A stretch of DNA of 64,000 nucleotides. Origin: Betaproteobacteria bacterium (GTDB lineage: Bacteria; Pseudomonadota; Gammaproteobacteria; Burkholderiales; Rhodocyclaceae). Made by a program: the position numbers and the translations under genes. The stretch spans positions 1 through 64,000 of the forward strand of contig VGHJ01000007.1 in assembly GCA_016868295.1 (NCBI GenBank), read 5' to 3'. A model generated the notes under the pieces. That model was not told where the DNA came from, searched no databases, and saw only the letters and a program-made list of their open reading frames with translations. This document shows positions 55,281 through 64,000 of the stretch, piece after piece (positions within the stretch are counted from its first letter, which is position 1; each line of letters begins with the position of its first letter).

Positions 55281-55730
55281 CTACTGCCTGGTCTGCAGTT
55301 GTTCGTACATCCCGGTGGCGTTGTTCATGACCTCGAGGATGCGCTCGCTGGTGGTGGCGACGTTGAGCGCGGCGGCCTTCTTCTCGCCGGCCCGGTTGAA
55401 CAGGGCGTTCTCGAAAAAGATCCACTGCTGTCGCCCGAGGGCCAACTCGTCCTTGATGGCCGGCGTGTTGCTGGGGGCGCCCTCCAGTTCCTGCAGCCCG
55501 GCGACGAATTCCTTGCGCGCCTTGTCCATTTCCGCCGCGCCGTTGGCCGGCGCCACGCCCCAGTTGATCGCCTGGTAGAACTTGGCCATGCGCTGGGAGA
55601 GCATGCGCTGGCGGCCGGCCTTGTTGATGGCTTCGTTGATGTTGGCGATCTGCGCCTGAGCGGAATTGCCGGCGGCGTCGAAGCCGAAGGCCAGCACGGC
55701 CACGGCAAGCATGACAAGCAGTCGGTTCAT
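55281..55730 (-). CDS. PilJ N-terminal-domain-like periplasmic protein
   Basis: This 149-aa protein has a signal peptide (LAVAVLAFGFDAAGNSAQA) and one helical domain containing INKAGRQRMLSQRMAKFYQA, the signature of the type IV pili methyl-accepting sensor N-terminal domain (PilJ/NarX-like ligand-binding helices). There is no transmembrane or signalling domain, so it is a stand-alone periplasmic sensor-like module. GGAGGGA precedes the start. Function is unknown. Confidence 0.72.
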   Translation of the reverse strand: MNRLLVMLAVAVLAFGFDAAGNSAQAQIANINEAINKAGRQRMLSQRMAKFYQAINWGVAPANGAAEMDKARKEFVAGLQELEGAPSNTPAIKDELALGRQQWIFFENALFNRAGEKKAAALNVATTSERILEVMNNATGMYEQLQTRQ

Positions 55731-55830
55731 TGGGTCCCTCCTCCTGGCGGACGGGTCCCGGTCCGCGAAGGCTGTATGCTAGCCGCCGACTGCCCGCGCA
55801 ATGTTGACGAATATCGAAATGGCATGCCGG

Positions 55831-57279
55831 TTATCCGGTGCCGCCGACCGTCAGTCCGTCGATGCGCAACGTAGGCTGTCCCACCCCGACGGGGACGCTC
55901 TGCCCTTCCTTGCCGCAGGTGCCGACGCCGGGGTCGAGCGCCAGGTCGTTGCCGATCATGGAGACGCGGGTGAGGGCATCGGGCCCGTTGCCGATGAGGG
56001 TGGCACCCTTCACCGGCTGGGTGATCCTGCCGTTCTCGATGAGGTAGGCCTCGGCGGCGGAGAAGACGAACTTGCCGCTGGTGATGTCCACCTGACCGCC
56101 GCCGAAGTTTGCGGCGTAGAGCCCCTTCTTCACCGAGGCGATGATCTCCCGCGGGTCGCGGCTGCCGTTCACCATGCAGGTGTTGGTCATGCGCGGCAGG
56201 GGCAGGTGGGCGAAGGACTCGCGCCGGCCGTTGCCGGTGGGCGCCACGCCCATCAGGCGTGCGTTGAGCGAATCCTGCAGGTAGCCGACGAGGATGCCGT
56301 CCTCGATCAGCACGGTGCGCTGCGTCGGGTTGCCCTCGTCGTCGATGGACAGTGAGCCGCGCCGGTCGGGCAGCGTGCCGTCGTCCACCACCGTCACGCC
56401 GGGCGCGGCGACGCGCTCGCCGATGCGTCCGGCGAAGGCCGAACTGCCCTTGCGGTTGAAGTCGCCTTCGAGCCCGTGGCCGATCGCCTCGTGCAGCAGG
56501 ATGCCCGGCCAGCCGCTGCCCAGCACCACGGTCATCTCGCCGGCCGGGGCGGGCCGCGCGCCGAGGTTCACGCGCGCCTGGTGCACCGCCTTGTGCGCGT
56601 AGTCGCGCAGCACGGCGTCGCTGAAGTAGGCGTAGTCGAAGCGGCCGCCGCCGCCCGAGGAGCCCTGCTCGCGCCGCCCCTGCTCCTGCATGATCACCGT
56701 CACCGAGACGCGCACCAGCGGCCGCACGTCGGCGGCGAGGCGCCCGTCGGCACGGGCAATGAGCACCACCTCGTAGACGCCGGCGATGTGCGCCATCACC
56801 TCGACGACGCGGGCATCCTCGGCGCGGGCGAAGCCTTCCAGCCGCTCGAGCAGCTTCACCTTCTCCGTGTCGGGCAGCGAGGCGATCGGGTCGGCTGCGC
56901 CATACAGCGCCGGCATGGCGCGGCCGGAGAGCAGCGGCACGCGCTGCTGCGTGCCCTGCGCGGCGATGGCGCGCGTCGCCCGCGCCGCCGACATCAGCGC
57001 CGGCAGGGAGATCTCGTCGGAATAGGCGAAGGCGGTCTTCTCGCCGGCGATGGCGCGCACGCCGACGCCGCTCTCGATGTTGAAGCTGCCCGACTTGACG
57101 ATGCCCTCCTCCAGGCTCCAGGCCTCGGAACGGCTGTACTGGAAGTAGAGGTCGGCGTCGTCGAGCCGGTGGCGGCAGAGCTCGCCGAACACTGACTCGA
57201 GCCGGCGCGCGGAAAGATCGAAGGGGGCCAGCAGGCGGGATTCGGCGGTGGCGAGCGGGGAGGTGAGCGTCGTGTCCAT
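55831..57279 (-). CDS. tldD: Metalloprotease TldD
   Basis: This 482-aa protein has the TldD/PmbA zinc motif HEAIGH in [20 protein letters not shown] near residue 253, and the conserved C-terminal [17 protein letters not shown]. With PmbA (TldE), which is not in this window, it forms a protease that processes peptides such as microcins and CcdA. The start at 57279 (MDTTLTSP) is one base after the nitrilase stop. It belongs to a yhdP-nitrilase-tldD minus-strand operon conserved in betaproteobacteria and gammaproteobacteria. Confidence 0.93.
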   Translation of the reverse strand: MDTTLTSPLATAESRLLAPFDLSARRLESVFGELCRHRLDDADLYFQYSRSEAWSLEEGIVKSGSFNIESGVGVRAIAGEKTAFAYSDEISLPALMSAARATRAIAAQGTQQRVPLLSGRAMPALYGAADPIASLPDTEKVKLLERLEGFARAEDARVVEVMAHIAGVYEVVLIARADGRLAADVRPLVRVSVTVIMQEQGRREQGSSGGGGRFDYAYFSDAVLRDYAHKAVHQARVNLGARPAPAGEMTVVLGSGWPGILLHEAIGHGLEGDFNRKGSSAFAGRIGERVAAPGVTVVDDGTLPDRRGSLSIDDEGNPTQRTVLIEDGILVGYLQDSLNARLMGVAPTGNGRRESFAHLPLPRMTNTCMVNGSRDPREIIASVKKGLYAANFGGGQVDITSGKFVFSAAEAYLIENGRITQPVKGATLIGNGPDALTRVSMIGNDLALDPGVGTCGKEGQSVPVGVGQPTLRIDGLTVGGTG

Positions 57280-57280
57280 G

Positions 57281-58084
57281 TCAGAAAACCCGGTGTTGCA
57301 GAGCCGGCAGGCTGGCGCGCAGTTCCGCGATGCGCGCGGCATCGATGTCCGCCGCCACCACCCCCGGCCCCTCGGCCAGACGTTCGAGCACCGCACCCCA
57401 GGGGTCGACCGCCATGCTGTCGCCCCAGGTGCGCCGCCCGCTCGGGTGCGTGCCGCCCTGCGCCGCGGCCAGCACGTAGCAGAGGTTTTCCACCGCCCGC
57501 GCGCGCAGCAGCAGCTCCCAGTGCGCCTGGCCGGTGGTGTGGGTGAAGGCCGCCGGCACCACCAGCAGGTCCACCGGCCCCATGGCACGGTAGAGCTCGG
57601 GGAAGCGCAGGTCGTAGCAGATCGACAGGCCGACCCGGCCGAAGGGGGAATCGAAGGCGACGATGTCGTCGCCGGCCTCTATCGACTGACTTTCGTCGTA
57701 GCGCTCGGCGCCGCGCCGGAAGCCGAACAGATGAATCTTGTCGTAGCGCGCCACGCGCCGCCCGGTGTCGTCGAAGACGAGGCAACTGTTGCGCACCTTC
57801 TCCGGCACCGAGGCCTCGAGCGGGATCGAGCCGCCGACCAGCCAGACCCGGTGCCGCGCCGCCGTCTCGCGCAGGAAGTCCTGCAGCGGCCCCGCGCCTT
57901 CCTTCTCCCGCGCGCGCACCTTGTCCGTCTCGTTGCCGGAGATGAGCGGGAAATACTCGGGCAGCGCGACCAGGCGCGCACCGCGATCCGCCGCCTCGGC
58001 CACCAGGCGCTCGGCATCGCGCAGGTTCCGCGCGACGTCCGGTCCCGACACCATCTGCACCGCCGCGATGCGAACCGTACTCAT
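57281..58084 (-). CDS. Carbon-nitrogen hydrolase (nitrilase superfamily, Nit2/deaminated glutathione amidase-like)
   Basis: This 267-aa protein has the Glu-Lys-Cys triad in [11 protein letters not shown] near residue 42, [10 protein letters not shown] near 111 and [15 protein letters not shown] near 152. The sequence and the yhdP-tldD neighbourhood match the Nit1/Nit2-like amidases that repair deaminated glutathione. It overlaps the yhdP stop by 4 nt. A copy of the AAAGTCAGTC motif encodes DESQSI near residue 132. Confidence 0.9.
   Translation of the reverse strand: MSTVRIAAVQMVSGPDVARNLRDAERLVAEAADRGARLVALPEYFPLISGNETDKVRAREKEGAGPLQDFLRETAARHRVWLVGGSIPLEASVPEKVRNSCLVFDDTGRRVARYDKIHLFGFRRGAERYDESQSIEAGDDIVAFDSPFGRVGLSICYDLRFPELYRAMGPVDLLVVPAAFTHTTGQAHWELLLRARAVENLCYVLAAAQGGTHPSGRRTWGDSMAVDPWGAVLERLAEGPGVVAADIDAARIAELRASLPALQHRVF
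57684..57693 (-). repeat. AAAGTCAGTC motif copy 9
   Basis: The minus strand reads CGAAAGTCAGTCG inside the nitrilase gene, in a frame giving Glu-Ser-Gln-Ser. The frame differs from the EKSV and GLTF copies. Confidence 0.7.
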
Positions 58085-61000
58085 TGCACCGATTCCTCCT
58101 TCTTCGCCGCCGTCTGCTGCTGGATCTTCTCCACCTTGGGATCGGCCCAGCCGCCGCTGATGGCGTATTCGAAGGCGAACATCTTGCCCAGGGGATCCTT
58201 GAGGATCTTCTGCGCCAACCAGGCGGCGGCGCCCACCGCCGGGTTGGCGATCATGGCGCCGACCGCCAGCGTTTCCGACAGCGCCGGCTCGACGCGCACG
58301 CGCAGGTTCTGCGTCTCGCCGGGGATGCTCGCCTCGCCCTTGATGTAGATGCTGGCCGACGGCCCCAGGATCTGCAGATCCTGGGTGCTGAGAACGCCGC
58401 GCGCCACCCTGGCGCTGCCGGAGATCGAGTCGAAGGCGAAGCCCTCGGTGAAGATGTCGCGGAAATCCAGCGTGATGCGCCGCGGCAGGGATTGCAGGCT
58501 GAGGATGCCGAGCAGGCGGCCGGCGCCGGGATCAAGCCTGTTGAACTGGCCGTTCGCCGCCTCGGCCTTCAGCGCGCCGTCCAGCGTGGCGTGGTCGATC
58601 TGCGTCGGCGTGCCGGCCCAGGAGACCTTGCCCTCCAGCTTCGCCGTGCCGCGCCTGACGGCGTGGGGGTAGCCGAGGCGCTCCAGCATCCGGCCGATGT
58701 CGGCGACGTCGAGCTTGAAATTGAGCTGCGTGCCCTGCTCGCGCCAGAGGCCGTCGGACTGCAGCGTGCCGTCCGGGCTGCCTATGGCGAGCTTGTCCAT
58801 CCGCCAGGCATTCGCCTCGTTGGTCGCCATCAGTTCCAGCCTGCCCAGCTTCCTGCCGCGCAGCGTGAAGCTGTCGGCGACGATGTCGAGGCCGGGCAGC
58901 TCGCGCAGCGGCTCTTCCTCGATGAGGGCGTAACCCGGCCGCGTGTCGTTGAGGCTGAACTGCTTCAGGCGCGCCGACAGGCGCCCCTTGCCGCCCTTCT
59001 TCCAGGCGAATTCTCCGGTGGCGTCCTGGCTCGCCACCTGGCCCTGCCAGGCATCGTCGGCCAGCGCCGCCTTCAGCGTCACCTCGTGGAAGGGCCGCGA
59101 AAAGGCGATCAGCTCGCCCACGCGCAGGTTGAGCGCAGTGACATGGAAGGGATCGCCGCCGTCGCCGCCGTGGGCGGGAAACTGGCTGCGCCAGAAGTCC
59201 GCGTTGAACGACGGCACGTTGGCCGCGACCAGCGTGCCCCGCTCGGGCAGGGCGGGCGGCTCGCCCATGCCGATGCCGATGGCGCCGCGCTCGACCGCCA
59301 TGCCGCCGCGCTCCTCCCGGCGCAGGAACTGCGCGGCCAGCACGCCGCCGAGGTGCAGGCGCACCTCGGCGCGCGCGCCGCCGCCGGCGGGCCCGCTGCT
59401 GCGCTCGAAGCGCAGCGGCAGCGTCTCGGTCGAGGTCTTGTTGAAGGGCGGCGGCAGGCTCGAAGCGATGCCCAGCAGGTTCGATTCGAACCTGGCGGTC
59501 GTCGTGCGGTTCTTCACCAGCACGCCGGCGCGCCAGGCCGTGCTGCCGGAGAGGTGCTCGAGCAGGCGGTGGTCGTGCGTCCTGCGCACGCTGGCGATGC
59601 TGAGGCTGCCCTGCGCATTGATCGCCACCGCGCCGTCGCCGCGCGTGGCGGCGTTGATGACGAGCGGCGAACCGAAAAGCTGCGCGCTCGCGTCCTTCAT
59701 GCTGACGCTGCTGCCGGTGAACTGCAGGCGGCCGCTCGCCTCGGTCAGCGGCGGCAGGTCGGGATCGAGCGTCAGTTCGTTCCTCACGAAGTGGTACTCG
59801 CCCTCGGTCAGGGTGTTGGACACCTTGCGCAGCGGGATGGTCAGCTTGAGCGCGAGCGTGCCGCTGCCCGTCGCGCGCATGCCTTCGGTGAAGCGGTCGA
59901 TGTTCTCCGACACCGGGCTGCTTTCGATGTAGCGCAGGAAGCCCGCCGTGGCGCCGGTGGCGCGCCCCTTGACGACGAGGATTTCCTCCGGCGCCTCGAG
60001 GTCGGCGATCTCGGCGCTGACGCCCGAGATGGCGACGTCGAAGATATTGCCCTTGTCGGCGCGGATCAGCATGCGCTTGCCTTCGAAGAGCAGGTCGCCC
60101 GTGATGTTGTCGATGCCCGGCCAGTCCGGCGAAAAGCGCAGCTGCGTGCCGGCCATCTTCGCGTCGACGCGGAAGATGCCGTCCTTGCCGTCGGCGAAGG
60201 GGAAGTGCTTGAGATCGCCCTTGAGCTGCAGGTTGGCGTTGTCGGCCCTGCCGCCGGTGATGGCCTCGCGCAGCCAGTTGCGCACGTCGCGGTTCACCAC
60301 CAGCGGCATGTAGCGCCACACCGCCGCGCCGTCGGCGCGGGTGAGGCGGCCGCTCAGGTCGATCTCGCCGGGCCCTTCCGCACGGGTGGCATAGCGGCCG
60401 CTGAAGCTGCCGTCGGCATCCTGGTTGCTGAAGGAGACGTTGTTCAACTGCAGCTCGACCTGCCCGCCGGCCATCTTCCAGTCGATCTTCGCCGCAAGCT
60501 GCTCGAATTCCTTGCGCGACGTGAACACCATGGGCAGGTCCAGCGTCACGTTGCGGCTCTGCAGGGTGAAGGTGCCGCCCTTCTCGTTGCCCTCGATGGT
60601 CCCCGTCAGGCCGGAAAACCCCGGAATGTAGGCGGCGGCATGCCGCTCCAGGTCCTCGAAGCGGGTGCGCAGGCTGTAGGCGGAGATCGCGCCGGGATCG
60701 CCGCGCCAGCCCGCCTTCAGGTCGTAGAGGCGGCCGGCCAGGGCGTAGTCGTCGAGATGCTTCTGCGAGGCCTCGTCGAGCGGCAGGAAGCCGACCAGCC
60801 GCCGCAGCGCGCCGAGGTCGAGGCCGTTGGCGGCGAGCTCGCCGCGCGCCGGCCGGTTGCCTTCGGTCGCCGTCCAGCGCAGGGCGAGGTCAGTGGGCGA
60901 AAGGGCGATGCCGTCCCGCGTGGCGAGCGTCAGCTTGCGCGTGGCGAACTCGAATCCGCCGGGGTGGCGGCTGCCGGAGACGCGGCCGTTGAGGGAGGCC

Positions 61001-61968
61001 AGGTCGAGCATGGGGCGGCCGCGCGCCAGACGCAGCTGCACGTCGCGCAGGGCGATGTCCGCCGTCATCGACTCCATCTGCATGTCGGCGAAGCCGAGCC
61101 ACAGGCGCATGCCGCCCGAGCCGCGCGGCAGTTCGACCGGGTAATCGACCCAGGCGCGCCAGCCGGCGAGATCGGCATAGTCGAGCTCGGCATACAGCTT
61201 GCCCGTCCAGGCCTCCAGCCGGTCGAGGTCGGCGCCGCGCAGGTCGCCGCGCACGTCGAGTCGCGCCGCCAGCGCCTGCGGCGGCAGGGCGGTCAGGCCG
61301 AAGCGATGGCGGCGGCCGTCGTTCTGCAGGGTAAAGTTGAGCTGGCGCAGCTCGAGCGGCGGCGCGCCGCGCTTCTCGTCCTCCCAGCGGATGGTGGCGT
61401 TGCGCACGACGACCCGCTTCTGCGCCAGCAGCCAGTCGGCGAAATCGCTGCCGCTCGCCTCGGTGTTGACCTGGATGCCGGCGATGAAGATGCGGCCGTT
61501 CCTGCCGCGGCGGATGCTCAGCGTCGGCGCATCGACCTCGAGCCGGTGCAGCACGAGCTGGCGGTGCCAGAGCGAGGACCAGGAGAGGTCGGTCTCGACC
61601 GTCTCGAAAGTCAGTCCCGGCCGGCCGGCGGCATCGTGGATGCTGAAGCCGCGCAGCGAGAGATGCGGGCGCAGGCCGTTCCAGTGGGTGTCGATGCGCC
61701 GGATGGTCACCGGCAGGCCGACCGCGCGGGAAATGCCGCGCGCGATGTCCTCGCGGTAGCTCTCGATGTTCGGCAGCACCGAGTAGCGCAGCGCCAGCAC
61801 GAGCAGGGCGAAGCCGAAGTAGCCGAGCCAGAACAGCCAGACGAGGGTACGGCGCAGCCAGGCGGGCAGCCAGGCCAAGCGCGCCAGGCGAGCCAGCCGT
61901 CGCAGGTTGCCCGGGCGTGCCGGTGCTGAGGTCGTGGTCGAGTTTTCTTGCATCAATGGTCCGGGCAT
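58081..61968 (-). CDS. yhdP: YhdP family protein (AsmA-like, DUF3971)
   Basis: This protein of about 1295 aa has one N-terminal membrane anchor (LVWLFWLGYFGFALLVLALR near residue 40) and a very long beta-rich periplasmic body of AsmA/VPS13-like type, ending in the AsmA-2-like region (GRLLGILSLQSLPRRITLDF). YhdP proteins bridge inner and outer membranes and help transport phospholipids. Starts at 61968 and 61953 are both possible; AAGG upstream favours 61968. It is the first gene of the operon with nitrilase and tldD and is divergent from glnE. Confidence 0.9.
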   Translation of the reverse strand: MPGPLMQENSTTTSAPARPGNLRRLARLARLAWLPAWLRRTLVWLFWLGYFGFALLVLALRYSVLPNIESYREDIARGISRAVGLPVTIRRIDTHWNGLRPHLSLRGFSIHDAAGRPGLTFETVETDLSWSSLWHRQLVLHRLEVDAPTLSIRRGRNGRIFIAGIQVNTEASGSDFADWLLAQKRVVVRNATIRWEDEKRGAPPLELRQLNFTLQNDGRRHRFGLTALPPQALAARLDVRGDLRGADLDRLEAWTGKLYAELDYADLAGWRAWVDYPVELPRGSGGMRLWLGFADMQMESMTADIALRDVQLRLARGRPMLDLASLNGRVSGSRHPGGFEFATRKLTLATRDGIALSPTDLALRWTATEGNRPARGELAANGLDLGALRRLVGFLPLDEASQKHLDDYALAGRLYDLKAGWRGDPGAISAYSLRTRFEDLERHAAAYIPGFSGLTGTIEGNEKGGTFTLQSRNVTLDLPMVFTSRKEFEQLAAKIDWKMAGGQVELQLNNVSFSNQDADGSFSGRYATRAEGPGEIDLSGRLTRADGAAVWRYMPLVVNRDVRNWLREAITGGRADNANLQLKGDLKHFPFADGKDGIFRVDAKMAGTQLRFSPDWPGIDNITGDLLFEGKRMLIRADKGNIFDVAISGVSAEIADLEAPEEILVVKGRATGATAGFLRYIESSPVSENIDRFTEGMRATGSGTLALKLTIPLRKVSNTLTEGEYHFVRNELTLDPDLPPLTEASGRLQFTGSSVSMKDASAQLFGSPLVINAATRGDGAVAINAQGSLSIASVRRTHDHRLLEHLSGSTAWRAGVLVKNRTTTARFESNLLGIASSLPPPFNKTSTETLPLRFERSSGPAGGGARAEVRLHLGGVLAAQFLRREERGGMAVERGAIGIGMGEPPALPERGTLVAANVPSFNADFWRSQFPAHGGDGGDPFHVTALNLRVGELIAFSRPFHEVTLKAALADDAWQGQVASQDATGEFAWKKGGKGRLSARLKQFSLNDTRPGYALIEEEPLRELPGLDIVADSFTLRGRKLGRLELMATNEANAWRMDKLAIGSPDGTLQSDGLWREQGTQLNFKLDVADIGRMLERLGYPHAVRRGTAKLEGKVSWAGTPTQIDHATLDGALKAEAANGQFNRLDPGAGRLLGILSLQSLPRRITLDFRDIFTEGFAFDSISGSARVARGVLSTQDLQILGPSASIYIKGEASIPGETQNLRVRVEPALSETLAVGAMIANPAVGAAAWLAQKILKDPLGKMFAFEYAISGGWADPKVEKIQQQTAAKKEESVQ
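61607..61616 (+). repeat. AAAGTCAGTC motif copy 10
   Basis: GAAAGTCAGTCCC antisense within yhdP, encoding Gly-Leu-Thr-Phe-Glu on the minus strand. Exact ten-base match. Confidence 0.7.
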
Positions 61969-62038
61969 CGCGCCGCCTTGGTTACAATCGCGGCTGACGC
62001 CCATCGGCGATAGTGAATTCTACTCGTATAACGCTTAA

Positions 62039-64000
62039 ATGACCTCCCCGAACGACAACGCCGCCCTGCTCGGGCGCGTGCTGCCCCTCTCCCGCTTCCT
62101 GGCGCGCCTGGTCGACAGCCGGCCGGAAATCGGCGAGGAGTTGCACGCGATGCTGCAGCAGCCCTTCGACGCCCGTGCCATGCGCGAGTTCCTCGCCGCC
62201 GAGGCGGCCGAGGAGGCCACGCTGCGCCCCGGCCTGCGCTGCCTGCGCGCCCGCGTCATGGCGCGCATCGCCGCGCGCGACCTGGCCGGGCTGGCCGACC
62301 TCGCCGAAGTGACCGAGGCCATGACCACCCTGGCCGACGTCGCCGTCGGCCACGCCGCGGACGTGCTCACGGCGCAGCTCGCCGCGCGCCACGGCACGCC
62401 GCGCGGACCGGAGGGCGGCGCCCAGGAACTGATCGTCATCGGCATGGGCAAGCTGGGCGGGCGCGGGCTCAACGTCTCCTCGGACATCGACCTCATCTTC
62501 GTCTATGCCGAGGACGGCGAGACCGACGGCGCGGGCGCGCGCCTGTCGAATTTCGAGTTCTTCACGCGGCTCGGCCGCCAGTTGATCGGCGCGCTGGCCG
62601 AGATCACCGGCGACGGCCAGGTCTTCCGCGTCGACATACGCCTGCGCCCGAACGGCGACTCCGGCCCGCTGGTGGCGAGCTTCGACATGCTGGAGAACTA
62701 CTTCATCACCCAGGGGCGCGAGTGGGAGCGCTACGCCTGGATCAAGGCGCGGCCGCTGCGCGGCGCGCGCGGCGGGGACCTCGCCGCCCTGGCGCGACCC
62801 TTCATCTACCGCAAGTACCTCGACTTCGGCGCCATCAACGCCATGCGCGAGCTGCACGCGCAGATCCGCCGCGAGGTGGCGCGCAAGGACATGGCCGACA
62901 ACATCAAGCTCGGCCCCGGCGGCATCCGCGAGATCGAGTTCATCGCCCAGGTGTTCCAGCTCATCCGCGGCGGGCGCGACAAGGCGCTGCAGATCCGCCC
63001 CACCCTGCTCGTGCTGGCGCTGCTCGCCGAGCGCGGCATTCTCGGTGACGGCGCGGTGCGCGAGCTGGCCGCCGCCTACCGCTTCCTGCGCAAGCTGGAA
63101 CACCGCCTGCAGTACCTCGACGATGCGCAGACGCACATGCTGCCGGCGCGGGAAGAGGATCGCGAACTGATCGCGCGCGGCATGGGCGCGGCCTCCTACG
63201 CCGCCCTGCTCGAGGAGCTCGACGACCACCGCGCCAACGTCAGCCGCCACTTCGAGGCGGTCTTCGCCGACCCCAACCGCAAGGGCCACGACCTCGCCGC
63301 CGTCTGGCAGGGCTGCGAGAACGGCGCCGAGGCGGCGGAAGAACTCGGCCGCCTCGGTTACGGCGAGGCCAAATCCGGCGCGCGGCGCCTCGCCGGCATC
63401 CGCGGCGGCAACCGCTACCAGCAGATGCCGCCGGGCATCCGCGAGCGCTTCGACGCCCTCGTGCCGCGCCTGATCGAGGCGGCGGCGCAGACGCCCAACC
63501 CCGACGCCACGCTGGCGCGCGGCCTCGACCTGCTCGAAGCCATCAGCCGCCGCGCCGCCTACCTCGCCCTGCTGCAGCAGTACCCGCAGGCGCTGCACAA
63601 GGTGGCGCAGCTGGCGGGGGCCTCGAGCTGGGCGGCGACGTACCTGACGCGCCACCCGGTGCTGCTCGACGAGCTGCTCGACGCGCGCCTGCTCGAAGCC
63701 GTGCCCGACTGGGCCGCCTTCCGCGCCCAGCTGGCGCAGGAGCTCGACGAGCACGAGACCGACACCGAGCGGCAGATGGACATCATGCGCGAAGCCCATC
63801 ACGCCCAGGTGTTCCGCCTGCTGGCGCAGGACCTCGCCGGCCTGCTCACCGTGGAGAAGCAGGCCGACCATCTCTCCGAGCTGGCCGACATCATGCTCGA
63901 CCTCTCGCTGCGCCTGACCTGGCGCAAGCTGTTGAAGCGCCACCGCGAGGAGCCGAAATTCGCCGTCATCGCCTACGGCAAGCTGGGCGGCAAGGAGCTC
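62039..64000 (+). CDS. glnE: Glutamine synthetase adenylyltransferase/deadenylase GlnE (5' part)
   Basis: This open frame of 654 codons runs off the window and so is absent from the ORF track. The N-terminal deadenylase nucleotidyltransferase shows IGMGKLGGRGLNVSSDIDLI near residue 135 and the DIRLRPNGDSGPL block near 200. A central four-helix region follows. The last codons (IAYGKLGGKEL) open the C-terminal adenylyltransferase domain, which lies beyond position 64000. GlnE controls glutamine synthetase by reversible AMP attachment in response to PII/glutamine. The start at 62039 lacks an obvious ribosome site, and about 70 nt separate it from yhdP. Confidence 0.93.
   Translation, partial: MTSPNDNAALLGRVLPLSRFLARLVDSRPEIGEELHAMLQQPFDARAMREFLAAEAAEEATLRPGLRCLRARVMARIAARDLAGLADLAEVTEAMTTLADVAVGHAADVLTAQLAARHGTPRGPEGGAQELIVIGMGKLGGRGLNVSSDIDLIFVYAEDGETDGAGARLSNFEFFTRLGRQLIGALAEITGDGQVFRVDIRLRPNGDSGPLVASFDMLENYFITQGREWERYAWIKARPLRGARGGDLAALARPFIYRKYLDFGAINAMRELHAQIRREVARKDMADNIKLGPGGIREIEFIAQVFQLIRGGRDKALQIRPTLLVLALLAERGILGDGAVRELAAAYRFLRKLEHRLQYLDDAQTHMLPAREEDRELIARGMGAASYAALLEELDDHRANVSRHFEAVFADPNRKGHDLAAVWQGCENGAEAAEELGRLGYGEAKSGARRLAGIRGGNRYQQMPPGIRERFDALVPRLIEAAAQTPNPDATLARGLDLLEAISRRAAYLALLQQYPQALHKVAQLAGASSWAATYLTRHPVLLDELLDARLLEAVPDWAAFRAQLAQELDEHETDTERQMDIMREAHHAQVFRLLAQDLAGLLTVEKQADHLSELADIMLDLSLRLTWRKLLKRHREEPKFAVIAYGKLGGKEL

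Noticed and set aside
58084-61929. 1281-aa plus-strand ORF opposite yhdP
   Set aside because: His/Gln/Arg/Ala-rich antisense translation with no domain. The minus strand encodes an AsmA/YhdP-like protein in operon with nitrilase and tldD.
61982-63943. 653-aa minus-strand ORF at the right end
   Set aside because: It is the shadow of glnE, whose plus-strand frame runs off the window and so was not in the track but has both GKLGG nucleotidyltransferase motifs.

Overview
The window is GC-rich (about two thirds G+C by eye) chromosomal DNA, densely packed with genes, with many 1-4 nt start/stop overlaps. Gene content points to a metabolically versatile betaproteobacterium of the Rhodocyclales/Azoarcus-Thauera-Sulfuritalea type: aerobic 2-aminobenzoyl-CoA degradation, GlcDEF glycolate oxidase, a multihaem tetrathionate-reductase-family cytochrome, sulfur-handling proteins, PrkA/YeaH/SpoVR, and the TldD/nitrilase/YhdP/GlnE block. 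This placement is inferred from gene content; no 16S or other marker is present. I saw no rRNA, tRNA, CRISPR array, insertion sequence or prophage. No intergenic gap exceeds about 250 bases.

Layout. 0.2-8.4 kb: an eight-gene plus-strand operon for CoA-dependent aerobic catabolism of 2-aminobenzoate (anthranilate) or a related aromatic acid. It holds the flavin monooxygenase/reductase fusion, a MarR regulator, beta-oxidation-type enzymes, the CoA ligase, a thioesterase, a RidA protein and an arylformamidase-like hydrolase, preceded by two AT-rich palindromes. 8.6-12.9 kb: RhlE helicase, ferredoxin-NADP reductase, FAH-family hydrolase and two small membrane proteins. 12.9-16 kb: pntAB transhydrogenase (minus). 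16-20.2 kb: CorA, PP2C phosphatase, MaoC hydratase, acyl-CoA synthetase. 20.3-25.1 kb: prkA-yeaH-spoVR stress module. 25.1-30.2 kb: glycerate kinase-glcD-glcE-glcF (minus). 30.3-36 kb: metallophosphoesterase, a kinase-USP fusion, an enlarged YeiH-like transporter, a 44-aa membrane peptide, a USP and an SRPBCC-like protein. 36-39.7 kb: MFS transporter and chrBA chromate resistance. 39.7-40.5 kb: an HTH gene and a frameshifted DUF6036-like partner. 40.6-46.1 kb: octahaem cytochrome with cytochrome b (minus), then divergent monohaem cytochrome, YeeE/YedE transporter and two rhodaneses. 46.2-53.3 kb: CsoSCA-like carbonic anhydrase, two SulP transporters, a CBS protein and a DASS/SLC13 permease. 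53.4-64 kb: PduO-type adenosyltransferase, DAHP synthase, a PilJ-N-like protein, tldD, nitrilase, yhdP and the 5' part of glnE.

The most unusual signal is not a gene. A short motif, AAGTCAGTC (extended AAAAGTCAGTC followed by C or G), occurs ten times exactly and several more times with one change. It lies on both strands, inside and between unrelated genes, and is read in different frames, which resembles a DNA-uptake or other chromosome-level recognition sequence. Other points of interest are a GC-rich palindromic repeat inserted in frame in glcE, a carbonic anhydrase/SulP gene group without carboxysome genes, and the kinase-USP/YeiH-like/small-peptide/USP group.
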